A stretch of 64,000 nucleotides of DNA, from assembly GCA_029432775.1 (NCBI GenBank), contig JAROAZ010000018.1:61226-125225 (forward strand), in the 5' to 3' direction. This DNA is from Pontiellaceae bacterium B12227 (GTDB lineage: Bacteria; Verrucomicrobiota; Kiritimatiellia; Kiritimatiellales; Pontiellaceae). Positions 45,778-55,474 of this stretch are shown in pieces. The translations under genes were made by a program, and so were the position numbers. A model generated the notes under the pieces. It made no database searches. It worked only from the letters and a program-made list of their open reading frames with translations, and was not told the DNA's origin. Each line of letters starts with the position of its first letter. Positions within the stretch are counted from its first letter, which is position 1.

Positions 45778-46950
45778 ATGAAAATAGCTGTAATGGGATC
45801 CTTCCCAATCTATCCATTCAAGGATCGGATCAAGTTCTGGAATAACCGTCCAAACCTGACGACCACCTGGAATTATAATCTGGCCTACGCTCTGGCCCGC
45901 ATTCCGGGACTGGAGGTTCATTTCCTGACTATGGCGCCGCTTTGGAAGACAAAGGTGCTGACGGATGAAAATCTGACGATCCATTTTATTGGCCATCTAC
46001 CCAAGCTCGATAAATTAGATAAGCTCACGAACATGCGCTACAGCTGTTCAATTTTACGTCGATATCTGAAACAGCTGAAGCCGGACTTGGTGCATGGTAG
46101 CGGCACCGATCATGAATATGGCTATGTGGCGGCCACCTGCCAATTGCCCAATGTCATCACGGTACATGGCGTGATGAAAATGATTGGCCAGAATGCACCG
46201 CCTCCGCCTAAATCAGTGGTATGGCAATATATTAGGCATGAACCGATGGCAATCAATGCGGCATCGCACCTCATTAGCATTAACCCCTATGTCGATCAGC
46301 AATTCCCTGAATTTTCCGGGGAAGTATATTCAATACCCAATCCAGTTGGTCCGGAGTTTTTTCAGGAAGTAAAACCTGGTGAGCGGAATAAATACCAGAT
46401 TGTTTTTGTTGGGAAAATATACCCTTTAAAGCGTGTACTTAACTTGTTGAAGGCACTAACACGGATTAAAGGGCGGTTCCCGGAGGTGTCACTTAAGGTG
46501 GTGGGGGGGGTATCGGATGTTGGCTATCAGGATACATTGGAACGTTATGTAATTGAGCATGATTTGCGAGATAATATCGAATTTTGTGGTTCTCAACCTC
46601 AGGATAAAGTTATGCGTATCATGCAGGAATCTTCTTGCCTGGTTCTTCCATCCATTCAGGAAACAGCTCCTATGGTCATCGCTGAGGCTTTTGCAATGGG
46701 ATCCCCGGTAATTGCATCGGATGTGGGCGGTGTGAAGTATATGGTGGATGATGGGGAGAACGGATTTGTCATTCCTCCTGACAATATTGATGCCCTAGCC
46801 GAAAAGTTGTCATCGATATTGAAGGACAGTTCATTGAGAAATAGTATGTCGGAAGCGGCCCGGCAATCCGCTAAGCTCTACCATCCGGAGGAAGTGGCGC
46901 GGAAAACCGCGGATGTGTACGAAATGATTTTAAACGGAGGGCGATCATGA
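45778..46950 (+). CDS. GT4 glycosyltransferase preceded by a tandem array
   Basis: 390 residues, GT-B fold. The donor half carries IVFVGKIYPLKRVLNLLKAL and SIQETAPMVIAEAFAMGSPV with the conserved Glu, then IASDVGGVKYMVDDGENGF. No Shine-Dalgarno sequence is seen; TGGTTTTCAT separates the TAACCGC array from the ATG. Expression may therefore depend on array length or on coupling. Its stop overlaps the next start (ATGA). Confidence 0.92.
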   Translation: MKIAVMGSFPIYPFKDRIKFWNNRPNLTTTWNYNLAYALARIPGLEVHFLTMAPLWKTKVLTDENLTIHFIGHLPKLDKLDKLTNMRYSCSILRRYLKQLKPDLVHGSGTDHEYGYVAATCQLPNVITVHGVMKMIGQNAPPPPKSVVWQYIRHEPMAINAASHLISINPYVDQQFPEFSGEVYSIPNPVGPEFFQEVKPGERNKYQIVFVGKIYPLKRVLNLLKALTRIKGRFPEVSLKVVGGVSDVGYQDTLERYVIEHDLRDNIEFCGSQPQDKVMRIMQESSCLVLPSIQETAPMVIAEAFAMGSPVIASDVGGVKYMVDDGENGFVIPPDNIDALAEKLSSILKDSSLRNSMSEAARQSAKLYHPEEVARKTADVYEMILNGGRS

Positions 46951-48200
46951 AGGGCAAAAAAACAACCGTGATGATCCATGTGGATGCATTACGACATGAT
47001 TATGTAACGCCGGAAGATATGCCGTTTTTGCATTCGTTGGCGGAAACTGGGATATCATCCGACCTGATTGCCCCTTTTGGTTTTGAGCCGGACGGGGCCT
47101 ACCTGACCGGTCGGGAACCGGAGGACTATGAGGGCGGGGTTCATTTTGTCTATTCTCCAGAAACCTCACCCTATGGTTTTTTGCGTCATTTTCCCTCCTT
47201 CATGGATAAACTCGGACCCTATATCAGTTTCGGATTCCGTCGTTATTTTGTGGAAAAACTCATTCGCAAATTTGCACCAACGGCTCGTCAGCGAAAGCAG
47301 ACGTATGTGGGGCGTATTCCTTTTAATCAGCTGCCGAAGTTTGATCTGTGTGAGCAGGAGTATGCCTATGAAAAAGGAGCGCTGAACGGATTGACTACCA
47401 TCTATGACCTCTTGCGCGGGGCAGGTAAAAAATGGTTTTTTCATGGTGCCCCACAATATCCGGTTCGGATTGACCCGGTGGTGGAACGGGCCTGTTCGGA
47501 AATCGACGGTTCGTTCGATTTTATTTTTCTGTTTATCGCTGATCTGGATGTGGTCGGTCACGAATATGGAGCCGATAGTCCGGAGAGACGTACCTGTGCC
47601 CGGAAGGTGGATGAGGGGCTGAAAAAAATGCATGAACATATTTGCTCCAAATATGTGACCGTGGACTTTCTGGCTTTTGGCGATCATGGCATGATCGATG
47701 TAAAAGCCGGAGTTGACGTGAAGGCCCAACTGAAAAAAAATCCCTTCAAACCTGGTCGCGATTATACGGTCTTTCTGGACTCCACTTTTGCCCGGTTTTG
47801 GTTTCATAACGAGGCCGCCCGAAAACCGATTGAGGACCTGTTGAATACCCTGGAAGGTGGTTCGGTTATTTCGGAGCAGGAGAGGGATAAATATTCCATT
47901 CATTGGAAAACCCGCAAGTTCGGCGATCTGATCTGGTGGGTGGATGAAGGCTATGTCGTGCATCCGGACTATTGGCATTTCCGGGGCATGAAAAAAGGGA
48001 TGCATGGCTATCGCTGGGAGGTAAAAGACAACCACGCCGCAGTGGTGTTTCACTCAACGGAAAAGAGGTTCGGTGGAAAGCTGACGCATTCCGTGCCGAT
48101 GGTCGATATGTTTGCCACCGTGGTTGACTCATTGGGACTGGTCATGCCGACCGGTGCCAAAGGTACAAAGCTGGAGGATTATACGAATGCGGATGCATGA
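46947..48200 (+). CDS. Alkaline-phosphatase-superfamily phosphodiesterase-like protein
   Basis: 417 residues. Metal-site motifs of the superfamily are visible: MIHVDALRHDY (Asp), IADLDVVGHEYG (Asp, His) and FGDHGMID (Asp, His). There is no formylglycine motif, so it is not a sulfatase; it is closer to nucleotide pyrophosphatase/phosphodiesterase-type proteins. No signal peptide is seen, so it probably acts inside the cell. Overlaps the glycosyltransferase by 4 bases and the nucleotidyltransferase-like gene by 14. Substrate unknown. Confidence 0.78.
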   Translation: MKGKKTTVMIHVDALRHDYVTPEDMPFLHSLAETGISSDLIAPFGFEPDGAYLTGREPEDYEGGVHFVYSPETSPYGFLRHFPSFMDKLGPYISFGFRRYFVEKLIRKFAPTARQRKQTYVGRIPFNQLPKFDLCEQEYAYEKGALNGLTTIYDLLRGAGKKWFFHGAPQYPVRIDPVVERACSEIDGSFDFIFLFIADLDVVGHEYGADSPERRTCARKVDEGLKKMHEHICSKYVTVDFLAFGDHGMIDVKAGVDVKAQLKKNPFKPGRDYTVFLDSTFARFWFHNEAARKPIEDLLNTLEGGSVISEQERDKYSIHWKTRKFGDLIWWVDEGYVVHPDYWHFRGMKKGMHGYRWEVKDNHAAVVFHSTEKRFGGKLTHSVPMVDMFATVVDSLGLVMPTGAKGTKLEDYTNADA

Positions 48201-49356
48201 TCTTGCCGGTTTTGATTTTACCGTCCACCGGGATCCTGAAGTAAACCGGGTTATTGCCAGGCAGCTTCGCGAGGTAGCGGAGGAACTGGTTGCTTTGCTT
48301 GGGGATCGTTTAATTGCTGTGCTGGTGGCTGGTGGGTTCGGTCGCGGCGAGGGTGGTATTGTCCGCGATGAAAAAGGTATTCGACCGATCAATGACTATG
48401 ATCTCTATCTAGTGGTCAAACCGCTGAAAGAGACCCGACGGAAATTTGGAGGAAAGATTGAGCAGATTGCTCAGCAGTGTTCGACACGGTTTGGCATCAA
48501 ACAGATCGATATGGGATTGGTCAGTCGCTGGCAGCTTTGGATTCCGCGTAATTCAGTTGTTCGGTATGAAGCTCGGGAGGGACATCAGGTTATTTATGGG
48601 CCGGAAAAGCTCTGTATCCATTCCTGCAAAGCCAAGGACATTCCGCAAAAGGAGGGGACACAATATTTCTTTACCCGGGGCGGCGGCCTGTTGATTGCCC
48701 GTTTCATCCTGGAAAACCGCGATCGCTTGGAGGGCATGCCTTGGTTTGAAAATTTTTCCATTGAGATGAATAAGGCCGGCATTGCATTGGGGGATACCGA
48801 ACTGATTTCTCGAGGCGAATATCACTGGTCCTATCAGGAGCGGTTGGAGCGTTATGAGAAGTTGAGTGGTGAAGCGGGGCCGGATGGGAAAACCATTTGG
48901 CCTGTTTATCAGGATGCAGTGCAACAGAAGCTCGATCCCTGTTTCCAATATGATTCCGATATCGACCTTCGGGAAAGGTGGTCGGCCTTGACGGCTCTTT
49001 TTGTTGAACGCTTTCTGGTTTTCGAGGGGAATAGCTATGGTCAAAGGTTTTATGATCTGAGACAGTATGAAGCTTTTATCGGCAGAACCTCCTTTAACCT
49101 CGGAGGGAAGCTGTATACTAAGTTGTTTCAACTGTATTCCGGGGGACGAAGAGGAAACCCGGATCAGCAGCGTTTGTTGGTTTTCCTGTTGCTTGCGGGG
49201 CTGAATGATGACGAAAGCCTTTGCCGGGCGGAGAAAATGCTTGGTTTGGATCCAACCGGGGGTGGGCCTGTTTTGGAACGTTGGTTGCACGCGGTTGAAC
49301 AATTATTAAAAAAATGGCATCCGGAAGGAATTGTCACTAAACTGGTGATTAAATAA
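48187..49356 (+). CDS. Nucleotidyltransferase-fold protein of unknown role
   Basis: 389 residues. The N-terminal segment LVAGGFGRGEGGIV followed by PINDYDLYLVV fits the G-G/S...D-x-D pattern of the nucleotidyltransferase fold. The helical C-terminal 200 residues are not recognised. ATG 48187 is chosen because GGAGG lies nine bases upstream and the start overlaps the previous gene. The frame is open further upstream inside that gene, but this is a shadow. It could transfer a nucleotide or phospho group in glycan modification. Confidence 0.7.
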   Translation: MRMHDLAGFDFTVHRDPEVNRVIARQLREVAEELVALLGDRLIAVLVAGGFGRGEGGIVRDEKGIRPINDYDLYLVVKPLKETRRKFGGKIEQIAQQCSTRFGIKQIDMGLVSRWQLWIPRNSVVRYEAREGHQVIYGPEKLCIHSCKAKDIPQKEGTQYFFTRGGGLLIARFILENRDRLEGMPWFENFSIEMNKAGIALGDTELISRGEYHWSYQERLERYEKLSGEAGPDGKTIWPVYQDAVQQKLDPCFQYDSDIDLRERWSALTALFVERFLVFEGNSYGQRFYDLRQYEAFIGRTSFNLGGKLYTKLFQLYSGGRRGNPDQQRLLVFLLLAGLNDDESLCRAEKMLGLDPTGGGPVLERWLHAVEQLLKKWHPEGIVTKLVIK

Positions 49357-49370
49357 TTTAGGCATATATC

Positions 49371-50861
49371 ATGCAAAGCTCTCCTCATATTAACCATCCC
49401 CCCCCAGATGCAACTCGCATAAAGTGGGGGCTTTTAGTCGGATTCCTCGTCCTCCTGACCATAGTAGTCAGTTTTTTTACCGTCAAGTCGGGTAACCCGG
49501 TCTTTATGGTGGGGGTTATTGCGGTGCCGATGATCATTATTTTGCTCAGCAAGCCTGAACGTACCCTTTATATTGCACTGTTTGCCTCTTTGACCTCGTT
49601 GAGCATTCTTCAAGTAGCTTCTTTGACAGACGCATCCATTTTATTTTCGTTTGCAGCATTCGGCTGTTTCATGATGGTCATTTTTAAACGGGAGAAATAT
49701 TTAAAAGAATCGGGCGATAAACTTCTGTTTATTTTCCTTGGTGTGATTCTTATCATTATGGGGTTTCGGGGAAGCGGTCTGAAAATCCTTGGGGGCACCA
49801 CCTGGGGGGGGTCTCCCTATATCCTGTGTTTCGCAGCCGTCTTTTTTTACATTTTTTCCCGTCGTCTGCGGCTCGGCAATATGGGAGTGAAACGATTGGT
49901 TTTCATCGCGCTAGCAGGTGGAATAATCAATTCACTGATGTTGCGCTCAGGCTTCGTGGAAGCTTCAGAAACAATGTCGGAAGCCGGCAAAGTTCGTCTA
50001 TCGTGGACAACTCCGATAGCTTCAGCGGCGATACCACTTGCTCTGATCATTAAATGGAAACGGAGCTGGATCATGGCTGGACTTTGGTTGCTGACTTTCG
50101 GTTTTATTGGATTGAGCGGATTTCGCAGTCGTTTGGTTAGCTTTATAGTACTGTCCGGGGGCTTTTTCTTTTTTTATACCGCTAGCCGGCGTGCTTTTGT
50201 GATGAAGGCTATATTGCTCGTTTGCATGTTCTGGATTGGAATCATAGCCGTGTCGTCGTCTTTGCCATTGGGATTACAACGTGCGGTTTCTTTTGTGCCT
50301 GGAGCGAAGATAGATTTTTTACAGGCTAGAAGCGCTGAATCTTCTTCGGAATGGCGTTTGGAAATTTGGAAAGAATGCTTGGGTCGGGCCCCCGAATATT
50401 TGTTGGTGGGGCGAGGCATTGCGTTTGATGTGATGGATACTGTAAGTGAGCTAGGGACCAATGATGTGCAGATGCAAAGCCAATGGTTTATGTTTCTAGT
50501 ACATAACTATCATAGCGGTCCGCTCACCTTGCTAATCGATTATGGTTTGCCGGGGTTATTGAGCATGCTGTTCATTCATATATTTTTTATCGGTAAATGC
50601 TTTCGTTATGGAAAAACATTTGTCAGTGCAAGTACACCATTGGAACGCTTTGCGTTATATTATACGGCTTTGGTGTTGCAGCAAATATTCGCATTCTGGA
50701 TCATTTTTGGAAAAACTGATGACTTGTCTTTTATCATTTTTAATATGGGAGTGCTTTATATTGCTCATCAATCAATTCTGGATTTGCAAAAAAAGAATGA
50801 GACATACGCCGACCTTCCTGTCGAATCTGAGCCTACATCTGCTGCCTTGGGGGCTGTATGA
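49371..50861 (+). CDS. O-antigen ligase/polymerase-like membrane protein (Wzy/WaaL)
   Basis: 496 residues with about 11-12 membrane segments. The large outer loop before the last segments contains SSEWRLEIWKECLGRAPEYL, LVGRGIAFDV and LVHNYHSGPLTLLIDYGLPG. This R/H pattern (W....P..GRG......HN..L) is typical of Wzy/WaaL proteins. It would polymerise repeat units flipped by the Wzx-like protein. Overlaps the next gene by ATGA. Confidence 0.9.
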   Translation: MQSSPHINHPPPDATRIKWGLLVGFLVLLTIVVSFFTVKSGNPVFMVGVIAVPMIIILLSKPERTLYIALFASLTSLSILQVASLTDASILFSFAAFGCFMMVIFKREKYLKESGDKLLFIFLGVILIIMGFRGSGLKILGGTTWGGSPYILCFAAVFFYIFSRRLRLGNMGVKRLVFIALAGGIINSLMLRSGFVEASETMSEAGKVRLSWTTPIASAAIPLALIIKWKRSWIMAGLWLLTFGFIGLSGFRSRLVSFIVLSGGFFFFYTASRRAFVMKAILLVCMFWIGIIAVSSSLPLGLQRAVSFVPGAKIDFLQARSAESSSEWRLEIWKECLGRAPEYLLVGRGIAFDVMDTVSELGTNDVQMQSQWFMFLVHNYHSGPLTLLIDYGLPGLLSMLFIHIFFIGKCFRYGKTFVSASTPLERFALYYTALVLQQIFAFWIIFGKTDDLSFIIFNMGVLYIAHQSILDLQKKNETYADLPVESEPTSAALGAV

Positions 50862-51868
50862 AATTCTGGATCGTAACCCCGAGCTATAACCAGCTTGAGT
50901 GGCTCAAACTGTGTGTGGCTTCGGTCAGAGATCAGGTAATCTCAGCCGATGGGCGTTCGGCATTAGGCGGTGGGGAAGAGCGAATCGAGGTGAATCATCA
51001 TGTGCAGGATGCGAACTCGACGGATGGAACGGTTGATTTTTTGCAGCAGTATGCTGCTGGCGTTGGGGAGCGATCGGAGGACGATGCTAACTCTCAGCGC
51101 ATAGAGCCTAGTACCGACCCTTTTTCTCCCAATGCCCAGAGCCCAGAGCCCAGAGCCTCGTTGTCTGGCTATACATTTAGCTACGCCTCGGAACCGGACA
51201 ACGGAATGTACGACGCCATCAACCGCGGTTGGAAATTGGCGTCGGATGATGTGGATATCATTGCTCACCTGAATTGTGATGAGCAGTATCTTCCTGATGC
51301 GTTGAATACGATTGCTTCTTTTTTTGAGGCCCATACTAAGGCCGATATCGTCCTGGCTGATATGATTGTTGTGAATTCTGATGGTAGCTATATTTGTCAT
51401 CGGCGTAGTCTTCAACCCTACGCATTTACCACCCGCTACTGTGTGGGGGGATTTACGGCAACTACGTTTCAGAGAGCTTCGGTTACCAAACAGAAAGAGG
51501 TTTTCTTTGATACCAGCTGGAAAAATTTTGGAGATAAGGTCTGGTATAATGCATTGCACAAAGCCGGATGCTGCTTTGCAGTCTGTAATAAAATAGTCTC
51601 AGTATTTACAGATACGGGGGCCAACTTGAATTGGACAGACGGCGGAATACAGGAAAGGAAGCGGTATGAATCTGAATTCCTTCATGGGAAATCGATTGGC
51701 ACTACGATAATTGCCAAGACATTGGGTTTGCGCAGAGCGATGAAAGAACTGATCCTGAAAGCGCCTTTGAGCTATTCGCTGTATCTTCCCGGGAAAGAGC
51801 AGAAACGTTCGGTAATACCCATCGAGATTCCAACCGGTTTATGGCATAAGAAGTGGAAGAAGAGTTAG
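50858..51868 (+). CDS. GT2 glycosyltransferase with repeat-derived inserts
   Basis: 336 residues, GT-A fold. KFWIVTPSYNQLEWLKLCVA, DANSTDGTVDFLQQY, EPDNGMYDAINRG and HLNCDEQYLPDAL define the catalytic domain. Two stretches are out of place: residues about 30-45 and about 70-105. The latter contains NAQSPEPRASL, encoded by GCCCAGA heptads (51128-51157). The inserts lie between the donor-binding strands in loops. A paralogue with a longer insert is at 59666. Confidence 0.9.
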   Translation: MKFWIVTPSYNQLEWLKLCVASVRDQVISADGRSALGGGEERIEVNHHVQDANSTDGTVDFLQQYAAGVGERSEDDANSQRIEPSTDPFSPNAQSPEPRASLSGYTFSYASEPDNGMYDAINRGWKLASDDVDIIAHLNCDEQYLPDALNTIASFFEAHTKADIVLADMIVVNSDGSYICHRRSLQPYAFTTRYCVGGFTATTFQRASVTKQKEVFFDTSWKNFGDKVWYNALHKAGCCFAVCNKIVSVFTDTGANLNWTDGGIQERKRYESEFLHGKSIGTTIIAKTLGLRRAMKELILKAPLSYSLYLPGKEQKRSVIPIEIPTGLWHKKWKKS

Positions 51869-51920
51869 GTGTCAGGACCTAGGGTCTGGGCGCTAGCGAC
51901 TAGGAAACCGAGGATTTGCC

Positions 51921-52283
51921 ATGAGTGGATATCGAGATCTAAAAGTTTATCAAGAAGCACATCGGTTGGGCGTGATGATTCATAAGTTCAGCCTGAAAAT
52001 GCCAAAATTTGAGCTGTATGAAACCGGCTCCCAAATTCGTCGCTCATCAAAATCTATTTCAGCCAACTTGGTCGAGGGATACGGCCGCCGTCGATATAAG
52101 GCTGATTATGTGAAATTTTTGACCTACAGTCAGTCCACGTGTGATGAGACAACAGAATGGTTAGAATATATTCGAGACCTTTACGCAGAGTTGGCACCTG
52201 AGGCTGAAGAACTTCTTCGAGAAATCGACGGCCTTGGGCGGCAACTTAATATGTTTATTCAATCAGTGGAAGCCAGAGGCTAG
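51921..52283 (+). CDS. Four-helix-bundle protein (S23/IVP, Avd-like), second copy
   Basis: 120 residues of the same family as 25679: YRDLKVYQEAHRLGVMIHKF at the start and IRRSSKSISANLVEGYGRRR in the middle. It sits between a GT2 and a kinase gene. Both flanks carry heptad-type repeats: CAGGACCTAGGGTCTGGGCG upstream (51873-51892) and CCAGTACCCAGGGCCCAGCC downstream (52286-52305). The recurring link between this family and the repeats is notable. Function unknown. Confidence 0.88.
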   Translation: MSGYRDLKVYQEAHRLGVMIHKFSLKMPKFELYETGSQIRRSSKSISANLVEGYGRRRYKADYVKFLTYSQSTCDETTEWLEYIRDLYAELAPEAEELLREIDGLGRQLNMFIQSVEARG

Positions 52284-52330
52284 CCACCAGTACCCAGGGC
52301 CCAGCCGCTAGCCCCCAACGCCTTTTCATT

Positions 52331-53677
52331 ATGAATAATCCCAATAATATGGCCTCCTTTTTAACCTGTCTCTTTGATGCGTGGAAAGAGGCGGATGTTC
52401 GCTATCTGATTCTCAGGAACTATGAAGAACTGCCTGAGTTTACCGGAAACGATATCGATGTTCTACTCGACCCCGCCCAGAGAGAGATTGCGGAAAGATT
52501 ATTGATTCAATCGGCTTCTGAGCAAGGATGGGTTCTTCACAACATTGGCGACTTTGCCTGCCGGGCACTTTGGCTGTTCAATTGCGAAACGCTGGAGCAA
52601 GTGCACATAGATCTAATGTACGGAATCAACTGGCATACATTGGTTTTTGCAGATCACAGTCGGATGTTGAGCCAACGGCAGCCCTTTAAGAACTTCTATA
52701 TTCCTTCGCCGGGTGATGAGGCGGCGGTGAACCTTCTCACTCGTTTGCTTTATGGCGGGTATGTGAAGGATAAGTATAGGGAAGGAATTAGGTGTTCGGC
52801 TTCTGGTGATGGGAAAGAAATGGCTACGGCATTGAACCCGTGGGTTTGCAAAGAGCTGGCTGAAAAAATGATTGCGTTCGCAACGCAGGGAGAATGGGAT
52901 AAAATTGAAGCACGTTGCAGGCAGATTCGGAAGTCTGTGATTAAAGTTAATGTTAAGAGACCGTTCGGGGTTCTTGTTTCCGTGATGAGCGACGTGTTGC
53001 GTCTTGTTCGGCGCACCCTTCATTCCCCGGGTGTGTCGATTGTCTTTTTTGGGCCGGACGGATGCGGAAAGACCAGTGTGGCGAATGGGCTGAAAGAAGC
53101 GCTGGATAAAACCTTTGCAACGGATAAAGGGCTGCACTGCCACTGGAAACCGTTCCCCCAACAGGATGGAAAACCACCTACGGAAGACCCTCATGCGCTC
53201 TCCCCCCGCAACGCTCTGTTAAGTTTGGTCTATTTTATCTACCACTATTTGCCGTTCCTTTGGGGATGGTGGCTTCATGTTAAGCCGATTTTATTTAAGA
53301 GTGGAATGGTGATCATAGATCGCTACTATTACGATTTTTTTGTGGATCTGAGACGATACCGTCTTAACCTTCCGCGATGGATCATCAGGTTGGGATTCGT
53401 TTTTGTAAAGAAACCCGACCTGGTGTTTTGCCTGGATGCCGACCCGGAGATTCTTCAGGCCCGTAAAAAAGAAGTTTCCTTCGAAGAATGCTCCCGACAG
53501 CACGAGGCCTATAGGGAGTTAGCTTCCAATCTCCAGAATGGCCATGTGATGGATGCCGCTCAGCCACTGGAAGATGTGGTGATAGATGTGCAAGGAATCG
53601 TTTTGGAGTATATGGCAGAGAGAACGGCGAAGAGATTTGGTTCTCACAGAGGCACAGAGTGCACGAAGAGCAGTTAA
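52331..53677 (+). CDS. Nucleotidyltransferase-like and thymidylate-kinase-like fusion protein
   Basis: 448 residues. Residues about 10-160 resemble a nucleotidyltransferase fold (YLILRNYEELPEFTGNDIDV with D-x-D, and QVHIDLMYGINW). Residues about 235-435 are a P-loop kinase: IVFFGPDGCGKTSVANGLKE, IDRYYYDFFVDLRRY and LVFCLDADPEILQARKKE, as in thymidylate kinases. Such proteins occur in exopolysaccharide loci without a proven reaction. The last dozen residues (FGSHRGTECTKSS) are encoded by a CACAGAGGCACAGAG element, so the repeat supplied a new C-terminus. Confidence 0.8.
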   Translation: MNNPNNMASFLTCLFDAWKEADVRYLILRNYEELPEFTGNDIDVLLDPAQREIAERLLIQSASEQGWVLHNIGDFACRALWLFNCETLEQVHIDLMYGINWHTLVFADHSRMLSQRQPFKNFYIPSPGDEAAVNLLTRLLYGGYVKDKYREGIRCSASGDGKEMATALNPWVCKELAEKMIAFATQGEWDKIEARCRQIRKSVIKVNVKRPFGVLVSVMSDVLRLVRRTLHSPGVSIVFFGPDGCGKTSVANGLKEALDKTFATDKGLHCHWKPFPQQDGKPPTEDPHALSPRNALLSLVYFIYHYLPFLWGWWLHVKPILFKSGMVIIDRYYYDFFVDLRRYRLNLPRWIIRLGFVFVKKPDLVFCLDADPEILQARKKEVSFEECSRQHEAYRELASNLQNGHVMDAAQPLEDVVIDVQGIVLEYMAERTAKRFGSHRGTECTKSS

Positions 53678-53699
53678 ATAAAGTGATTAGCAGGGAATT

Positions 53700-53895
53700 C
53701 TAGAATCCCACAGAGGATCTTCTTTGTGACTTTGTGAGAGATCGTTTTCTTCGCAGGGGAAAGGTTGGAACCTCACAGAGCCACAAAGCCCTTGGAGGGT
53801 AATAAATAGAATAGCCTCAATGTTCTCTGTGTCTTAGTGAGAGGTTGTTTTTTAATGTGGGAAATCTCGCAGAGTTTAAATCGATTGGGGATAAT
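53700..53895 (+). repeat. CACAGAG/CTTTGTG-type interspersed repeat
   Basis: Degenerate units of CCACAGAGGATC, TTTGTGACTTTGTGAGAG, CTCACAGAGCCACAAAG and TTCTCTGTGTCTTAGTGAG. Related units recur at 53644-53664, 54300-54370, inside the kinase gene (55034-55060) and at 54838-54870. The mix of strands gives hairpin potential. Confidence 0.7.
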
Positions 53896-53897
53896 CC

Positions 53898-54278
53898 ATG
53901 GATGAGAAGCTGAATAAATTGTCAAAGGAAGTGATCGGTGCCGCTATTCGGGTTCACCAAGAGCTTGGCCCTGGTCTGTTGGAGTCAGTTTATCAGCGTT
54001 GCTTGCTTATTGAGCTCCAGTCCATCGGTATCTCGGCAGAAATTGAAGTTCCTGTTGAAGTTAAATACAGGGGGCAGTTGATTGATGGGTTGGGATATCG
54101 ACTGGATTTGCTCGTTGAGGATTCGTTGATTGTGGAGTTGAAGTCAGTTGAGGCAGTAAAGCCTGTTCATAAAAAACAACTTCTTACTTATCTGAAATTA
54201 ACTGGATGTCGACTCGGCTTGCTTATCAACTTCAATGAATCTTTGTTACGGGATGGAGTTACCCGTGTCGCAAATTAA
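53898..54278 (+). CDS. GxxExxY family protein
   Basis: 126 residues of the PF13366 family: VIGAAIRVHQELGPGLLESV-Y gives the GxxExxY motif. IDGLGYRLDLLVEDSLIVEL (D...E.K, with ELKSV) suggests a PD-(D/E)xK-nuclease-like core. The gene lies alone among CACAGAG-type repeats, with repeats at both ends. Function unknown; it could be a nuclease tied to the repeats. Confidence 0.88.
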   Translation: MDEKLNKLSKEVIGAAIRVHQELGPGLLESVYQRCLLIELQSIGISAEIEVPVEVKYRGQLIDGLGYRLDLLVEDSLIVELKSVEAVKPVHKKQLLTYLKLTGCRLGLLINFNESLLRDGVTRVAN

Positions 54279-54370
54279 CTGTGGAAAAGATGGGTTCTCA
54301 CCCGCTACGCTTAAGACACAAAGCACACAGTGAAGATACTTAGTGTTCTCTGTGCCTCTGTGAGAGATAT

Positions 54371-55474
54371 ATGTCAGATATGGATTTTTTATCTAAAGAA
54401 CCGACGTCGTCTTTTCGTGCTGTGAAGCGCAAAGGTGCACTTCGTTATATTGCTTCGAATCAGCGAGGTAGTTTGGGAGCTATGACGCAGTTCGCCCCGC
54501 CGACCAAACGGTTACCGAAACTGTTGATGGGTTTGTTTGGATGCATTGACTTCAGATTTCCGACCATCGCGCAGTCGATCAATATTTCAGAAGGATTCCT
54601 GAAACAGGTTGCATCACTTCTGGAGATTCCAATCGACCGTATTGGCATCTATGTCGGAGAACCCAATGAGCAGCAAAAACTTGTCGTAACCGATGTGGAG
54701 GGTGCGTCCAGGCATGTTCTGAAGATTGCAGCAGGAAAAGATGCGGGGCGAGCAATTGAGAGAGAGAGGATCGCTCTGAGAAGTATTTCTCTCGAAGGCC
54801 AAAAAGATCACAACGAGTCCGGAGAAGCAGACTTAGTGCACTCTTTGTTCTCCGTGAGAGATATCCCTTTAAGTTTTCCTCAGATCCAAACGGTTGAGTC
54901 AGTTTGTGGAAAGCCAGCTATTCTGCTTGAACGGATTCAAGGGAAGCAGTTAACGCCCGAGGAGTTTGAGGCCGCGTTCTTCGAAGAGGAGGGCTCTGGG
55001 TTCTGGGCGCTGGGCGTTGGGGATACAAAAGAAATTTCTCACAGAGGCACAGAGAGCGCGGAGTACCCGACTGTAGGAGAATGGCTTCATGAAGCTGGAT
55101 TGTTTGATATTAAAAACTCTGAGAGCTTAGTGGACTCTGTGAGAGATGCTCTGGCTGTATGTAATGAATGTGAAGCATTGAAAATGCGTTCTCCGCTTGG
55201 CATCGTTCATGGCGACTTCGCGCCGTGGAACGTGATACAGAGGACAGAGGCCGAACGCCCAGTGCCCAGTACCCAGCACCCAGCACTTACGGCGCTTGTC
55301 GCCATCGACTGGGAATTCTCTAGTGCCGACATCCCGCTGATCTTCGACTATGCCTATGCGGCCTGGTGCTTTTCTGAGCTGTTGGGGCGTACCGTATCAT
55401 CCATTGATTCCAATTATTGGAAACAACTCGTTGCCCTTGGTGTTCTATGGAAAGAGTTGCGACAACAATTATAG
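54371..55474 (+). CDS. Aminoglycoside-phosphotransferase-like kinase with many repeat-derived inserts
   Basis: 367 residues. The kinase core is IVHGDFAPWNVI (catalytic His-Gly-Asp and Asn) and VAIDWEFSSADIPLIFD (metal Asp). HVLKIAAGKDAGRAIERERI is the N-lobe Lys/Glu region. At least four segments come from repeats: DLVHSLFSVRDIP (54828-54870), GSGFWALGVGD (54991-55021, CTGGGCG heptads), ISHRGTESAEY (55033-55061, CACAGAG type) and ERPVPSTQHPA (55258-55287, GCCCAGT heptads, between HGDF and the metal Asp). The start codon itself follows a CTCTGTGAGAGAT element. Substrate unknown; it may phosphorylate a sugar or lipid intermediate. Confidence 0.82.
   Translation: MSDMDFLSKEPTSSFRAVKRKGALRYIASNQRGSLGAMTQFAPPTKRLPKLLMGLFGCIDFRFPTIAQSINISEGFLKQVASLLEIPIDRIGIYVGEPNEQQKLVVTDVEGASRHVLKIAAGKDAGRAIERERIALRSISLEGQKDHNESGEADLVHSLFSVRDIPLSFPQIQTVESVCGKPAILLERIQGKQLTPEEFEAAFFEEEGSGFWALGVGDTKEISHRGTESAEYPTVGEWLHEAGLFDIKNSESLVDSVRDALAVCNECEALKMRSPLGIVHGDFAPWNVIQRTEAERPVPSTQHPALTALVAIDWEFSSADIPLIFDYAYAAWCFSELLGRTVSSIDSNYWKQLVALGVLWKELRQQL

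Noticed and set aside
46947..48200. A further sulfatase inside the glycan locus
   Set aside because: It belongs to the alkaline phosphatase superfamily but has no C/S-x-P-x-R formylglycine motif and no signal peptide.
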